The notes under the pieces: model-generated | What the model was told of the DNA's origin: nothing | The model's input: only the letters and a program-made list of their open reading frames with translations | The model's database searches: none | Source: Nostoc sp. UCD121 | GTDB taxonomy: Bacteria > Cyanobacteriota > Cyanobacteriia > Cyanobacteriales > Nostocaceae | Length of the DNA stretch: 64,000 bases | Reading direction: 5' to 3' | Assembly (NCBI RefSeq): GCF_014222285.1 | Contig: NZ_JACKZS010000012.1 | Coordinates: 1 to 64,000 of the forward strand | Shown: positions 1-7,353 of the stretch, one piece after another | Numbering within the stretch: the first letter of the stretch is position 1 | Layout: each line of letters begins with the position of its first letter | Translations under genes and position numbers: made by a program

Positions 1-633
1 GACTTGGAATATAGCTTAGAAGATTTGCCCAAGATGATTGATTCGATGATGATAGCGTGTGACAGGCTGAAAAATATAAGTACCAGTCTCCGCACTTTCT
101 CCCGTGCCGATCAAGACTACAAAGTCTCTTTTAATATTCACCAAGGCATTGATAGTACCATTCTCATTCTCAAACATCGTTTGAAGGCAAATGAACAACG
201 TCCGGAGATTGAAGTTATCACAAACTACGATAATTTACCTCAAATAGAATGTTTCCCTGGTCAATTGAATCAGGTATTTATGAACATTCTAGCGAATGCT
301 ATTGATGCCTTGGATGAATCAAATACAGGTCGAAGCTTTAGGGAGATTAAAGCCAATCCGAATCGGATTATAATTACCACCTCATTGAAAGACAAACAGG
401 TTGAGGTGAAGATTGCTGATAATGGTCAAGGCATGAGTGAATCAGTCAAACAAAAAGTATTTGACCACTTGTTTACTACAAAAGGTGTTGGTAAAGGAAC
501 AGGATTAGGATTAGCCATCGCTCAGTCCATTGTTATAGAAAAACATTGTGGAACTTTGGATGTGAATTCTACCCCGGACGTTGGAACAGAATTTGTGATT
601 ACCTTACCGATTCTGGCTCAGACTCACAGTTAA
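1..633 (+). CDS. Sensor histidine kinase, C-terminal part (cut by window edge)
   Basis: The reading frame is open from the first base, so only the last ~210 residues are present. They hold the end of a dimerisation helix region (NISTSLRTFSR) and a complete HATPase_c domain. The N box is NILANAIDAL, G1 is DNGQGM, the F box is FDHLFTTK and G2 is GTGLGLAIAQ. The phosphoacceptor histidine lies upstream, outside the window. The chain ends right after the ATPase domain, so there is no C-terminal receiver. This style of transmitter is common at the end of large cyanobacterial multidomain sensor kinases (PAS/GAF or Ser/Thr-kinase types), but the sensing part is not visible and the signal is unknown. 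Confidence 0.9.
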   Translation, partial: DLEYSLEDLPKMIDSMMIACDRLKNISTSLRTFSRADQDYKVSFNIHQGIDSTILILKHRLKANEQRPEIEVITNYDNLPQIECFPGQLNQVFMNILANAIDALDESNTGRSFREIKANPNRIIITTSLKDKQVEVKIADNGQGMSESVKQKVFDHLFTTKGVGKGTGLGLAIAQSIVIEKHCGTLDVNSTPDVGTEFVITLPILAQTHS

Positions 634-921
634 GTTGTTACTCGTCGTTCACCCCATGACCTGTTGTAGCAAAGCGACAATTTGGCTCACGGTTCGACTA
701 CGCTCACCGAGTGAAGCCGAGGTGCGCTCGTCCTCATTCCTCTCGCCGCCGCTACGCGAACGTTGTGGCGGGAGTCTCTTGGGGGTGATAGATGATGTAT
801 TATTTATCACCTTAAAATGTTACATAAGCTCAGTCTCTTGGAAGTTACGTAATTTTTATTACAAGATTAAATTGCAATATACAAGTTTTTCTAAACCAAA
901 TATTAATGACAGGATGAACTG
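634..921. repeat. Gene-free stretch with palindromic cyanobacterial repeat
   Basis: Between the kinase and the next small gene, about 690-790 is a GC-rich palindromic stretch including CCGCTACGCGAACG. It resembles the dispersed repeats seen again near 1235, 14830 and 60930. An open frame crosses the region, but it has no recognisable protein character and mostly follows the repeat, so no gene is called. Confidence 0.5.
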
Positions 922-1152
922 ATGGCAAATCTTAATCAGTCAGACACAAACACATTTATTTACCCCATTAGTCATTACTACGGGCAGGTAAAGCCAGAGA
1001 ATTTACTATTTAATGCCAACTTGCAAGAACTTGCTCAAAAAGTTGGCTACATTTCTGCCTTAGAAACTAATGGAAAGCTTGACCCAGAAGATGCTTACAA
1101 GCAAATTAAGGCACTTTGGAAACAGTTAAAGCACAGTAAAAAAGGTTACTAA
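922..1152 (+). CDS. Small conserved cyanobacterial protein, 76 aa
   Basis: A 76-residue soluble protein of unknown function. The first ~25 residues are polar with a short aromatic motif (YPISHYYG). They are followed by two likely helices (ENLLFNANLQELAQKVGYIS; DPEDAYKQIKALWKQLKHSK). I recall this N-A-N-L-Q-E / E-A-Y-K-Q-I-K-A-L-W-K pattern from a small conserved cyanobacterial family, possibly the one named DUF7219, but the name is from memory. The ATG has only a weak purine stretch (GACAGGATGAACTG) upstream. No operon partner is evident. Confidence 0.65.
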   Translation: MANLNQSDTNTFIYPISHYYGQVKPENLLFNANLQELAQKVGYISALETNGKLDPEDAYKQIKALWKQLKHSKKGY

Positions 1153-1164
1153 TTGGTAAGGAGC

Positions 1165-1460
1165 CACCAGGAGCAGCTTGAAGTTACTTTAATTCCAGGG
1201 GATATGGGACAGGCGATGTCTGAAGACAAGCCGCTTTTCTACGAGACGCTAGGCGAACGCGTCTAAGCAGGCGTTCTCAATCAAAATGGATTAAGGACTA
1301 TTACTGCCCTTAAGATGATCGCAGTGAACGAACTCGGCAATTAGCAGCCGCAGCTAATATCCCAGGCTTGGGTTCTCTCACACAACTGGTAATTGAATCT
1401 GATGTGGTGATTATCAGTTTTAGTCCCCGCTGCCGCAGAGCAAGAATGAGCAGTCATTAG
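1165..1460 (+). pseudogene. Remnant of an NAD(P)-dependent oxidoreductase (6-phosphogluconate-dehydrogenase-like)
   Basis: Several out-of-frame pieces together resemble the N-terminal Rossmann region of a 6PGDH/beta-hydroxyacid-dehydrogenase-like protein. One piece reads AGVLNQNGLRTITAL near 1267-1312. After a +1 frame change at about 1313 it continues as DDRSERTRQLAAAANIPGLG, then a stretch ending SDVVI, and stops at 1458-1460. An upstream piece (LIPGDMGQAM, ~1190-1220) is separated from these by a palindromic repeat (CTACGAGACGCTAGGCGAACG type, 1239-1265). The frameshift, repeat insertion and missing C-terminal two-thirds indicate a decayed gene. The family call rests on the pattern alone. 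Confidence 0.6.
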
Positions 1461-1478
1461 CGGAGGGTATTTTTACAA

Positions 1479-1940
1479 GTGCGATCGCTCACGTTTAACT
1501 TTCTTAAACTTCTGATCAGATTTCAGTTTCCTACTGTTAAGGAAATTAATTGCAACCAATTAGCTCAATTACTGTTGGATTCTGCAAAGCCATGGCCATT
1601 ACTGCTAGATGCACGAAGTCAAACAGAATATGGGGTAAGCCATATCGAAACAGCAGTGTGTATAGATCATCTCACACCTGACTTAGCAGAACTTTCAACA
1701 GTTTCAAAAGATAGACTAATTGTTATCTATTGTTCTGTTGGCTACCGGAGCGCCAAATTAGCCCAACAGCTTGATCAAGCCGGGATGAAGTGCATTTATA
1801 ACTTAAGCGGTGGGATTTTTCAGTGGGCAAATGAAGGGAGGCTTATTTTTAAAGACGAGCATCAGACACAACTTGTACATCCTTATAATGCAATATGGGG
1901 AAAACTGCTAAAAACTACAAACCATACTCAGGAGTGGTAA
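1479..1940 (+). CDS. Rhodanese-like sulfurtransferase domain protein
   Basis: A 153-residue single-domain rhodanese. The N-terminal signature is LLLDARSQTEYGVSHI. The active-site loop CSVGYRS carries the persulfide cysteine, and the C-terminal motif NLSGGIFQWANEG is typical of the family. The proposed start is GTG at 1479, with GGAGGG about 11 nt upstream. It is followed 61 nt later by a glycosyltransferase on the same strand. Rhodaneses of this kind move sulfur or, in some pathways, selenium or arsenic chemistry; the physiological acceptor is unknown. Its pairing with a TIGR04283-type transferase is a recurring context in bacteria. Confidence 0.88.
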   Translation: MRSLTFNFLKLLIRFQFPTVKEINCNQLAQLLLDSAKPWPLLLDARSQTEYGVSHIETAVCIDHLTPDLAELSTVSKDRLIVIYCSVGYRSAKLAQQLDQAGMKCIYNLSGGIFQWANEGRLIFKDEHQTQLVHPYNAIWGKLLKTTNHTQEW

Positions 1941-2001
1941 ATTTTAAGAAAATACATTTGTTTTCCTAGCATCAAATTCCTAATAAAACTACTCTTGCTG
2001 C

Positions 2002-2757
2002 ATGTCTCAAGTTTCGATTGTCATTCCGACTTTAAACGAAGCAGTTAGCTTAGGGCGTACATTGCGCCAACTGACTTTACTTAATCCCCCTGCAAAGGAA
2101 GTGATAGTGGTAGATGGTGGCAGCGAAGATGAGACAGTGGCAGTTGCAAAACAATGCTTCGGGTTATTCGATCAGTCGCTATGTCTACAAGTTATCTCAT
2201 CTGAGCAGCGTGGGCGTTCTATTCAGATGAATTACGGTGCATCGATTGCAACTGGAAATATTCTTTGCTTTCTTCATGCAGACACTTGGGTACCGGATGA
2301 CCTAATCAGTGTAATAGAGCAAACCTTAGCAGAGCCAACCATTGCCTGTGGGGGGTTTATTTCTCTGATGAGTGGATCTCAAACCACTCGCTGGGGTGTC
2401 TCTCTACATAATTATCTAAAAACCTATTACGCACCACTGTTATTTAAACCATACCTGTTTTTTCGAGGATTACGTCTTTTGTTTGGAGATCAGGTAATGT
2501 TTTGTCGTAGTACTGACTTTTGGGATTGCGATGGATTTGATCAGGCATTGCCAATTATGGAGGATGGAGATTTATGCCTGAAATTGGTTAAAAAAGGGCG
2601 TATTTATCAGGTAAACCGGATTGTGCAATCTTCAGATCGGCGCGTCGCAAAATGGGGTAGCTTCAAAGCAACTGCAATTTACCTTTATATCGGTTTTTTG
2701 TGGGGGATTGGCGTTGATGCAAATTATCTCAAACAATTTTATCAAGATATTCGCTGA
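2002..2757 (+). CDS. Family-2 glycosyltransferase (TIGR04283-like)
   Basis: A 251-residue GT-A fold protein. It starts VSIVIPTLNEA, has the nucleotide-binding VDGGSEDET motif and the metal-binding FLHADTW (variant DXD). GDQVMFCRS and MEDGDLCLKLVKKGR follow in the acceptor half, and the C-terminus is hydrophobic. The GDQ...MED arrangement fits the transferase family TIGR04283, linked by family knowledge to radical-SAM/selenodomain and arsenosugar-type loci. No radical SAM gene is visible here, so that role is only a suggestion. Its end overlaps the convergent DUF547 gene by 16 bp. Confidence 0.85.
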   Translation: MSQVSIVIPTLNEAVSLGRTLRQLTLLNPPAKEVIVVDGGSEDETVAVAKQCFGLFDQSLCLQVISSEQRGRSIQMNYGASIATGNILCFLHADTWVPDDLISVIEQTLAEPTIACGGFISLMSGSQTTRWGVSLHNYLKTYYAPLLFKPYLFFRGLRLLFGDQVMFCRSTDFWDCDGFDQALPIMEDGDLCLKLVKKGRIYQVNRIVQSSDRRVAKWGSFKATAIYLYIGFLWGIGVDANYLKQFYQDIR

Positions 2758-3461
2758 TTCAGGCTCCAATCATAGTAGAGGTAGGAAATCGGCGTTGAGG
2801 CTTGCAAAGGTAAATCTGTTTCTAGGTAAGAGCGGATATATTCTGGAATAGAGGATGTAACTTTGAGAAAGTCTTGACGATACCATTTAAAGATTTTGCT
2901 ACAGTAGAGCGTTTTACTATCTGAGTCATAACGGACTTTTTCAGGATTATTAATAAAGCGACGGGTGTCTTCATCTAACTGCTGAGTAACTTGTTCAGGA
3001 AAATAAGCTCCAGCACGCAGTAATGGGCAACCAACCGAAGCGCAGACAATTGCAAAATGAATTCGCGGCTCCTGTAATTTCTCCCGCAGAATAGAGTTTT
3101 CTATTTGGGCTAGACTGTAACGTTCGTCAAATATATAATAACCACGACGTTGAAAGAACCACAAAAAAGCCAGCCAGTTAGGAATGCCTAAGATTCGCGG
3201 ACGAATTGACTCAAGTGGGTACATCTCCAAAATTGCCGAAATAGTGAACGCATTGTAAAGGTTGATCCACAATGCCAATTGCTCAAGAGTGCTGTAATTA
3301 GATGTAAAATCCAGATTTGGTTGACTTGACAACCAATCTTTTAGCGCTTTAGGTTGCTCTGTTTTCCAAGCAATATAGTCTACACGACCCTGTTGATCAA
3401 CATACTGACGCAATAACCTGTCCCAAGGTTCAAAATCAATCAATAGGTACATAGGCAGCAT
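2742..3461 (-). CDS. DUF547 domain protein
   Basis: A 239-residue protein matching the DUF547 pattern: LALWINLYNAFTISAIL, then ENSILREKLQEPRIHFAIVC continuing ASVGCPLLR with a conserved C-x4-C, and the EDTRRFINNPEKV motif. No clear signal peptide is seen. The function of DUF547 is unknown; the conserved cysteines and the Asn/His region suggest an enzyme, possibly a papain-like fold, but this is not established. It converges on the glycosyltransferase with a 16 bp overlap. Start choices at 3461 and 3452 (M-L-P-M) cannot be separated. Confidence 0.85.
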   Translation of the reverse strand: MLPMYLLIDFEPWDRLLRQYVDQQGRVDYIAWKTEQPKALKDWLSSQPNLDFTSNYSTLEQLALWINLYNAFTISAILEMYPLESIRPRILGIPNWLAFLWFFQRRGYYIFDERYSLAQIENSILREKLQEPRIHFAIVCASVGCPLLRAGAYFPEQVTQQLDEDTRRFINNPEKVRYDSDSKTLYCSKIFKWYRQDFLKVTSSIPEYIRSYLETDLPLQASTPISYLYYDWSLNQRIS

Positions 3462-3616
3462 CTTTAGAGAGTATAAAATTTATTACATAGCGGCGTTGAA
3501 AATTGAGAATTGGTTTAATAATTTAGCCTCTAAAGTGCTAAATCTGAAACAGAAAAACATGGTAGAGCCTGTTAGAAACCTAGTATGTTTACTTTTACAT
3601 TCAAGTAGGGCAAAGT

Positions 3617-3781
3617 ATGATTGCTTTAAGATATTTTGCATTCTTTGTACTACTATTAGCTGGACTATTATCAGCAATTAAGCAAATGAGTCTTGCTTTG
3701 GATGAAGAAAACCTTGAGCAGTTCACTCTTTGGACAGGTATTGCCTCTATTATTGCAGGTTTACCAATTATATTGTGGTAA
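3617..3781 (+). CDS. Small two-helix membrane protein, 54 aa
   Basis: A short open frame starts with ATG at 3617, with AGTAGGG six nucleotides upstream, and stops at TAA 3779-3781. Its 54 residues form two hydrophobic helices (ALRYFAFFVLLLAGLLSA; GIASIIAGLPIILW) joined by an acidic polar loop (LDEENLEQ). This is the character of a genuine small membrane protein rather than chance coding. No family is recognised. It lies alone between the DUF547 gene and an SDR gene, both on the other strand. Confidence 0.55.
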   Translation: MIALRYFAFFVLLLAGLLSAIKQMSLALDEENLEQFTLWTGIASIIAGLPIILW

Positions 3782-3817
3782 ATCTCAGGTAAGCAGATAA
3801 TTTTTAACTAGGCATAT

Positions 3818-4630
3818 TTATACTTTATAAATACGTTTGATGATGGAGAAAAACCAATAATCGGGCAGCAATTTACGTAGCATGAGCAAAATGGGCGCAG
3901 GTTGACCGACGGGATAGCGTATTTTATAACTACGATCAATGGCTGCTTTAAATATTGCCTGAGCAACTAATTCTGGCGGCTCTCCTTTTCTTCCCGCTTC
4001 TTGGGATACCCTTTGTGCAGTATCTACTAATGGTTGATACATGGGCAAATCATCACGCACGATCGCTCGATTATTTTCGTAAAATTCAGTTTTAATCACA
4101 CCTGGTTCAACAATTTTAATTTTGATATTGAATGGTTCTAATTCATAGTGCAAAGCTTCACTAAACCCTTCTACCGCCCATTTTGAACTGTGATAAATAC
4201 TATACAAGGGGAAAGTAATTCGTCCTCCCATACTGGCAATTTGAATAATAGTGCCACCACCTTGTTGACGCAGATGGGGAATGATCGCTTGGGTGATTCG
4301 CATCAAGCCAAAGACGTTGGTATTGAATTGTTTGGCGATTATTTCATCAGTCATGGCTTCAAATACACCATCTACACCATAACCAGCGTTATTTACTAAA
4401 ACATCAATTTGACCAAAATCTTGGATGGCAGAAGCGATCGCAGTTTGAATACTATTATTATCTGTAACATCTAAAAAATATACTTTGATGTTAGAAAATT
4501 CACGGAAATTCTGGTCTTGGCTGGGGTTTCGCATCGTAGCTGCAACGTTCCAGCCTTGTTGCGCGAAGTATATGGTGGTGAATTTCCCAATTCCACTGGA
4601 TGTTCCGGTGATGAAAACTGTTTTGGGCAT
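3818..4630 (-). CDS. Short-chain dehydrogenase/reductase
   Basis: A classical SDR of 270 residues when started at MPKTVFITG (4630). The frame extends 18 codons further upstream, but that stretch is not SDR-like. It shows the cofactor motif TGTSSGIG, the structural NNAGYG motif, the catalytic Ser in IQIASMGG and the YHSSK catalytic pair. EPGVIKTEFYENN follows the active site. Substrate is not predictable; many such cyanobacterial SDRs act on hydroxy-lipids or small carbonyls. It is transcribed away from a near-perfect palindrome at 4692-4738 and lies downstream of the glycosidase gene on the same strand. Confidence 0.9.
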   Translation of the reverse strand: MPKTVFITGTSSGIGKFTTIYFAQQGWNVAATMRNPSQDQNFREFSNIKVYFLDVTDNNSIQTAIASAIQDFGQIDVLVNNAGYGVDGVFEAMTDEIIAKQFNTNVFGLMRITQAIIPHLRQQGGGTIIQIASMGGRITFPLYSIYHSSKWAVEGFSEALHYELEPFNIKIKIVEPGVIKTEFYENNRAIVRDDLPMYQPLVDTAQRVSQEAGRKGEPPELVAQAIFKAAIDRSYKIRYPVGQPAPILLMLRKLLPDYWFFSIIKRIYKV

Positions 4631-4691
4631 GGGTATTAAGGGTAGGGTGTTGACTTTGGTGAGATTTACCCATCGGTGAACCAAATTAAAT

Positions 4692-4738
4692 AAGTAATGA
4701 GTAATGAGTAAATATCCATTACTTATTACTCATTACTT
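4692..4738. repeat. Inverted repeat with 20-nt arms
   Basis: Arms at 4692-4711 and 4719-4738 are nearly perfect reverse complements built from the heptamer-like unit TAATGAG, with a 7-nt loop. It sits just upstream of the SDR start, between it and the glycosidase gene. It could form a strong hairpin in RNA from either strand. Confidence 0.7.
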
Positions 4739-4850
4739 AAAGAATGCGAACAATAACTTTTCCCACTGCAAATTTTACTCAAGCCAAGGATTGGAAAGGA
4801 TTGTGCATGAATTTTTAACCCCTGAAAGGTACAAAATCAACACCCTAGTA

Positions 4851-7055
4851 TTAGACGCTGTTTTGTTTGATGATATCGCGGTATAAGTTAGCGGCTGGGG
4901 TTGGTTGGCGTTTGAGTTCTGGGTCTGTATCTAGGTCAATGTGATATAGTCCAAAATCGCTATCTGGGCCAAATTTCAGACCCCACTCACGGTTGGAGGT
5001 GATACACCAGGAGACGTAACCGATGACGTTTATCCCGTCTTGACGGGCGCGTTGCACTTGTTGGAGATGCTGACGAATGTAGTCTTCACGCTTGACGACT
5101 TTATCGGCTACTTCTACACAGCCATTCTCGATAATCATGATCTCTTTATCGGGGAATAACTGGGCGTGGAATTTGAGCATATCGTAGAGAACACCAGACC
5201 AAACTGGCGCATTACTAAAACGTCCAAAAGCAGCATCCATTAATTGTTGAATGCGGTTGAGGCGGAGATTGCTAATCCCCCAGTAATAGTCAAAACCAAC
5301 AAAATCTTGTTGACCTACACATTCTTGAGGACAGAGGAATGTGGGTAATTTCCCAGCCATACCTAAGTGCCACCAGTTACTTGTCAATGATGTGGAAAGT
5401 ACGCTGAAAATCTTGAAAATTGGGTCAAAGATGCGGGTGAGCGATCGCAGTACGGGTAAGCGTTGTTGGGTGGAAACGGCGACAAATTTCACTTTGCTGG
5501 GATCGCCAAAGATTTGCTTGGCGACTAAACGCGCTAAATCAATCTCTAAGCCGCTAAATTCTCCGGTTTTGGGGTCGCGGTAGCTAAACCCAGGTACGTT
5601 TTCTTTGACTGCGACAACTAAATAACCACGGTCTTGAATGCGCCGCAGTGGTGTACCGGGTTGAGGCCGTCCGATAGTTGGACTAGAAGATCCGCCTGTG
5701 GTGATGTCAGCTAGGGTTGAACGTCTACCGATTTTCGGTACAGATGGGACGGGTTGATTGGGGAAGTAATGACTATAGCTAGCTTGCCAAGCCCCGGATT
5801 CTTTAAACTGTCGCACTACTGTATCTACAATATTCAAGAGGGCGCGATCGCCTTTAACTACAGCTGCGCCATAGTTCTCTACTGTCAGCCCTGCACCATT
5901 TTTACCCACCAGTCGATATTGTCCTGGTTGTTGTGTCATCAGACCCAAGAGAATTGTGTCATCTGCAAGAATGGCACTCACTTGTTCATAATCCAAGGCT
6001 TGCAAGGCATCAGCGTAATCTTCTACTACTTTGACTTCAACTCTGGGTAACAGGTATTCTATGGTAGATTCCGCCGTCGAACTTTTGACAACTGCTACTG
6101 TTTTCTGAGCCAGATTTTCTGGTTGCGGAATGGGACTGCTGGCTTTGACTAAGAGAAATTGCCCCGCCTGATAATAAGTTTCCGAAAACGCTACTTGCTG
6201 TTGTCGCTCGGCGGTAATAGTCAAATTAGCAATGACAATATCAACTTTTCCCTTTTCCAACAAACTACGCTCAGTAAAACGTTTACCCTGAGAAATCATA
6301 TCTTCGGGACGACGCAGATTAGTGACATTGCGATCCACCAATTTCTGCAACCATAGAGGCAGACCCAATAACATGGGGTTTGCTCCCACTTGAGCATCTG
6401 GATTGTATTCTTTGAGGATATTTCTGGCGCGTGTATGGGAGACAAACAAATTCCGCATAAGTTTCTGTACGGCGGTCATTTGATCGGCAATAGTTGCACC
6501 GCGCTCCAAACCTGGGGGCATAAAATAGGCTCTTTCCCACCAAGGTTTGATGTAACCGTAAATTAATTGACTAGGCTCGTTAAAGCTAATCCAATAACGT
6601 GCCAAATGACCCAAACGCTTGGCGACTTCTGTAGCGTAGTTAGCGAAAATAGCTGGAAATTCTGGCGCAGTTAAACCCCCCCGTGCTTCTACATGGATGG
6701 GATGGGTGAAATGATGCAGAGTTACAATTGGTTCTAAACCATGCGATCTGATAGTTTCAATTACTTGGCGATAATGTTCAAAAGCTTCTTCACTGAACTT
6801 ACCGGGTTCAGGTTCTACCCGTGACCAAGCGATCGAAAACCGAAAAGACTTGCAACCAAGGGACTGAGCTAAGGCAATATCTTCAGCGTAGCGATGCCAA
6901 AAGTCAGTAGCTCGGCCCCTGACCGTAATACCGCGACGGCGTTCCCATACATCCCGAATATCTTCAAACTGGGAATCGTAAGCTTCACACTGATGGTCAG
7001 CAGTTGCAACACCGAATAAAAATGATGAGGGTAAAGGCGTAAGGCGATCGCTCAT
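4851..7055 (-). CDS. Family-1 glycoside hydrolase with an inserted, apparently permuted SBP_bac_3 domain
   Basis: 734 residues, much longer than a usual GH1 enzyme (~450). Residues 1-~265 are the N-terminal GH1 half: the FLFGVATADHQCE start, WSRVEPEPG, and the acid/base motif FNEP with Glu160. Residues ~540-734 are the C-terminal half: DFVGFDYYWG, the nucleophile motif IENG with Glu643, and SWCITSNREWG. Between them lies an amino-acid-type periplasmic binding protein in swapped order. Its second lobe comes first (GKVDIVIANLTIT, ~269, to GAWQASYSHYF, ~431). A Pro/Gly/Ser-rich linker follows (~432-468), then its first lobe (LRRIQDRGYLVVAVKENVPG to TQQRLPVLRS, ~470-538). Joining 538 to 269 would restore the normal order. 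No signal peptide is seen, so ligand sensing would be cytoplasmic. Both GH1 catalytic residues are intact. Confidence 0.88.
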   Translation of the reverse strand: MSDRLTPLPSSFLFGVATADHQCEAYDSQFEDIRDVWERRRGITVRGRATDFWHRYAEDIALAQSLGCKSFRFSIAWSRVEPEPGKFSEEAFEHYRQVIETIRSHGLEPIVTLHHFTHPIHVEARGGLTAPEFPAIFANYATEVAKRLGHLARYWISFNEPSQLIYGYIKPWWERAYFMPPGLERGATIADQMTAVQKLMRNLFVSHTRARNILKEYNPDAQVGANPMLLGLPLWLQKLVDRNVTNLRRPEDMISQGKRFTERSLLEKGKVDIVIANLTITAERQQQVAFSETYYQAGQFLLVKASSPIPQPENLAQKTVAVVKSSTAESTIEYLLPRVEVKVVEDYADALQALDYEQVSAILADDTILLGLMTQQPGQYRLVGKNGAGLTVENYGAAVVKGDRALLNIVDTVVRQFKESGAWQASYSHYFPNQPVPSVPKIGRRSTLADITTGGSSSPTIGRPQPGTPLRRIQDRGYLVVAVKENVPGFSYRDPKTGEFSGLEIDLARLVAKQIFGDPSKVKFVAVSTQQRLPVLRSLTRIFDPIFKIFSVLSTSLTSNWWHLGMAGKLPTFLCPQECVGQQDFVGFDYYWGISNLRLNRIQQLMDAAFGRFSNAPVWSGVLYDMLKFHAQLFPDKEIMIIENGCVEVADKVVKREDYIRQHLQQVQRARQDGINVIGYVSWCITSNREWGLKFGPDSDFGLYHIDLDTDPELKRQPTPAANLYRDIIKQNSV

Positions 7056-7099
7056 GTTAATTTCTCCTGAAAAATTATGAAAGAAGGTGGGAGGCGAGA

Positions 7100-7206
7100 C
7101 AATACTTTTGGGTTAAGGGTAAAGGTTTGAATTTCCCTTTACCCATTACCCTTTAACCTTTCCCCAGACCAAAAGAGAGATTATTGGGTTTAATCGAAAA
7201 GTATTG
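7100..7206. mobile_element. Miniature inverted-repeat element, CAATACTT family
   Basis: Terminal inverted repeats CAATACTTTTGGGTTAA (7100-7116) and its near reverse complement at 7190-7206 enclose a ~70 bp AT/purine-rich centre of GGGTAAAGG/CCCTTTACC type. No coding content. Related copies lie at 11400-11494 and 24321-24439. The rest of the gap up to 7353 is low-complexity and holds no gene I can support. Confidence 0.6.
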
Positions 7207-7353
7207 GAAGGCGGGAGGCAGATTGCTTTTAGCGTCTCCCTTTGGAGAAGGCAGGAAGGATTCAAGAGAAAATTGCACAACTAAACATGAAAATGTATTT
7301 TCCCTACACCCTTAAACCTTTATACTCCACTCAGCAGAGGTTTAATTTGGAAT

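Noticed and set aside
635..922. 95-codon plus-strand open frame
   Set aside because: Runs through a palindromic GC-rich repeat and has no protein-like pattern.
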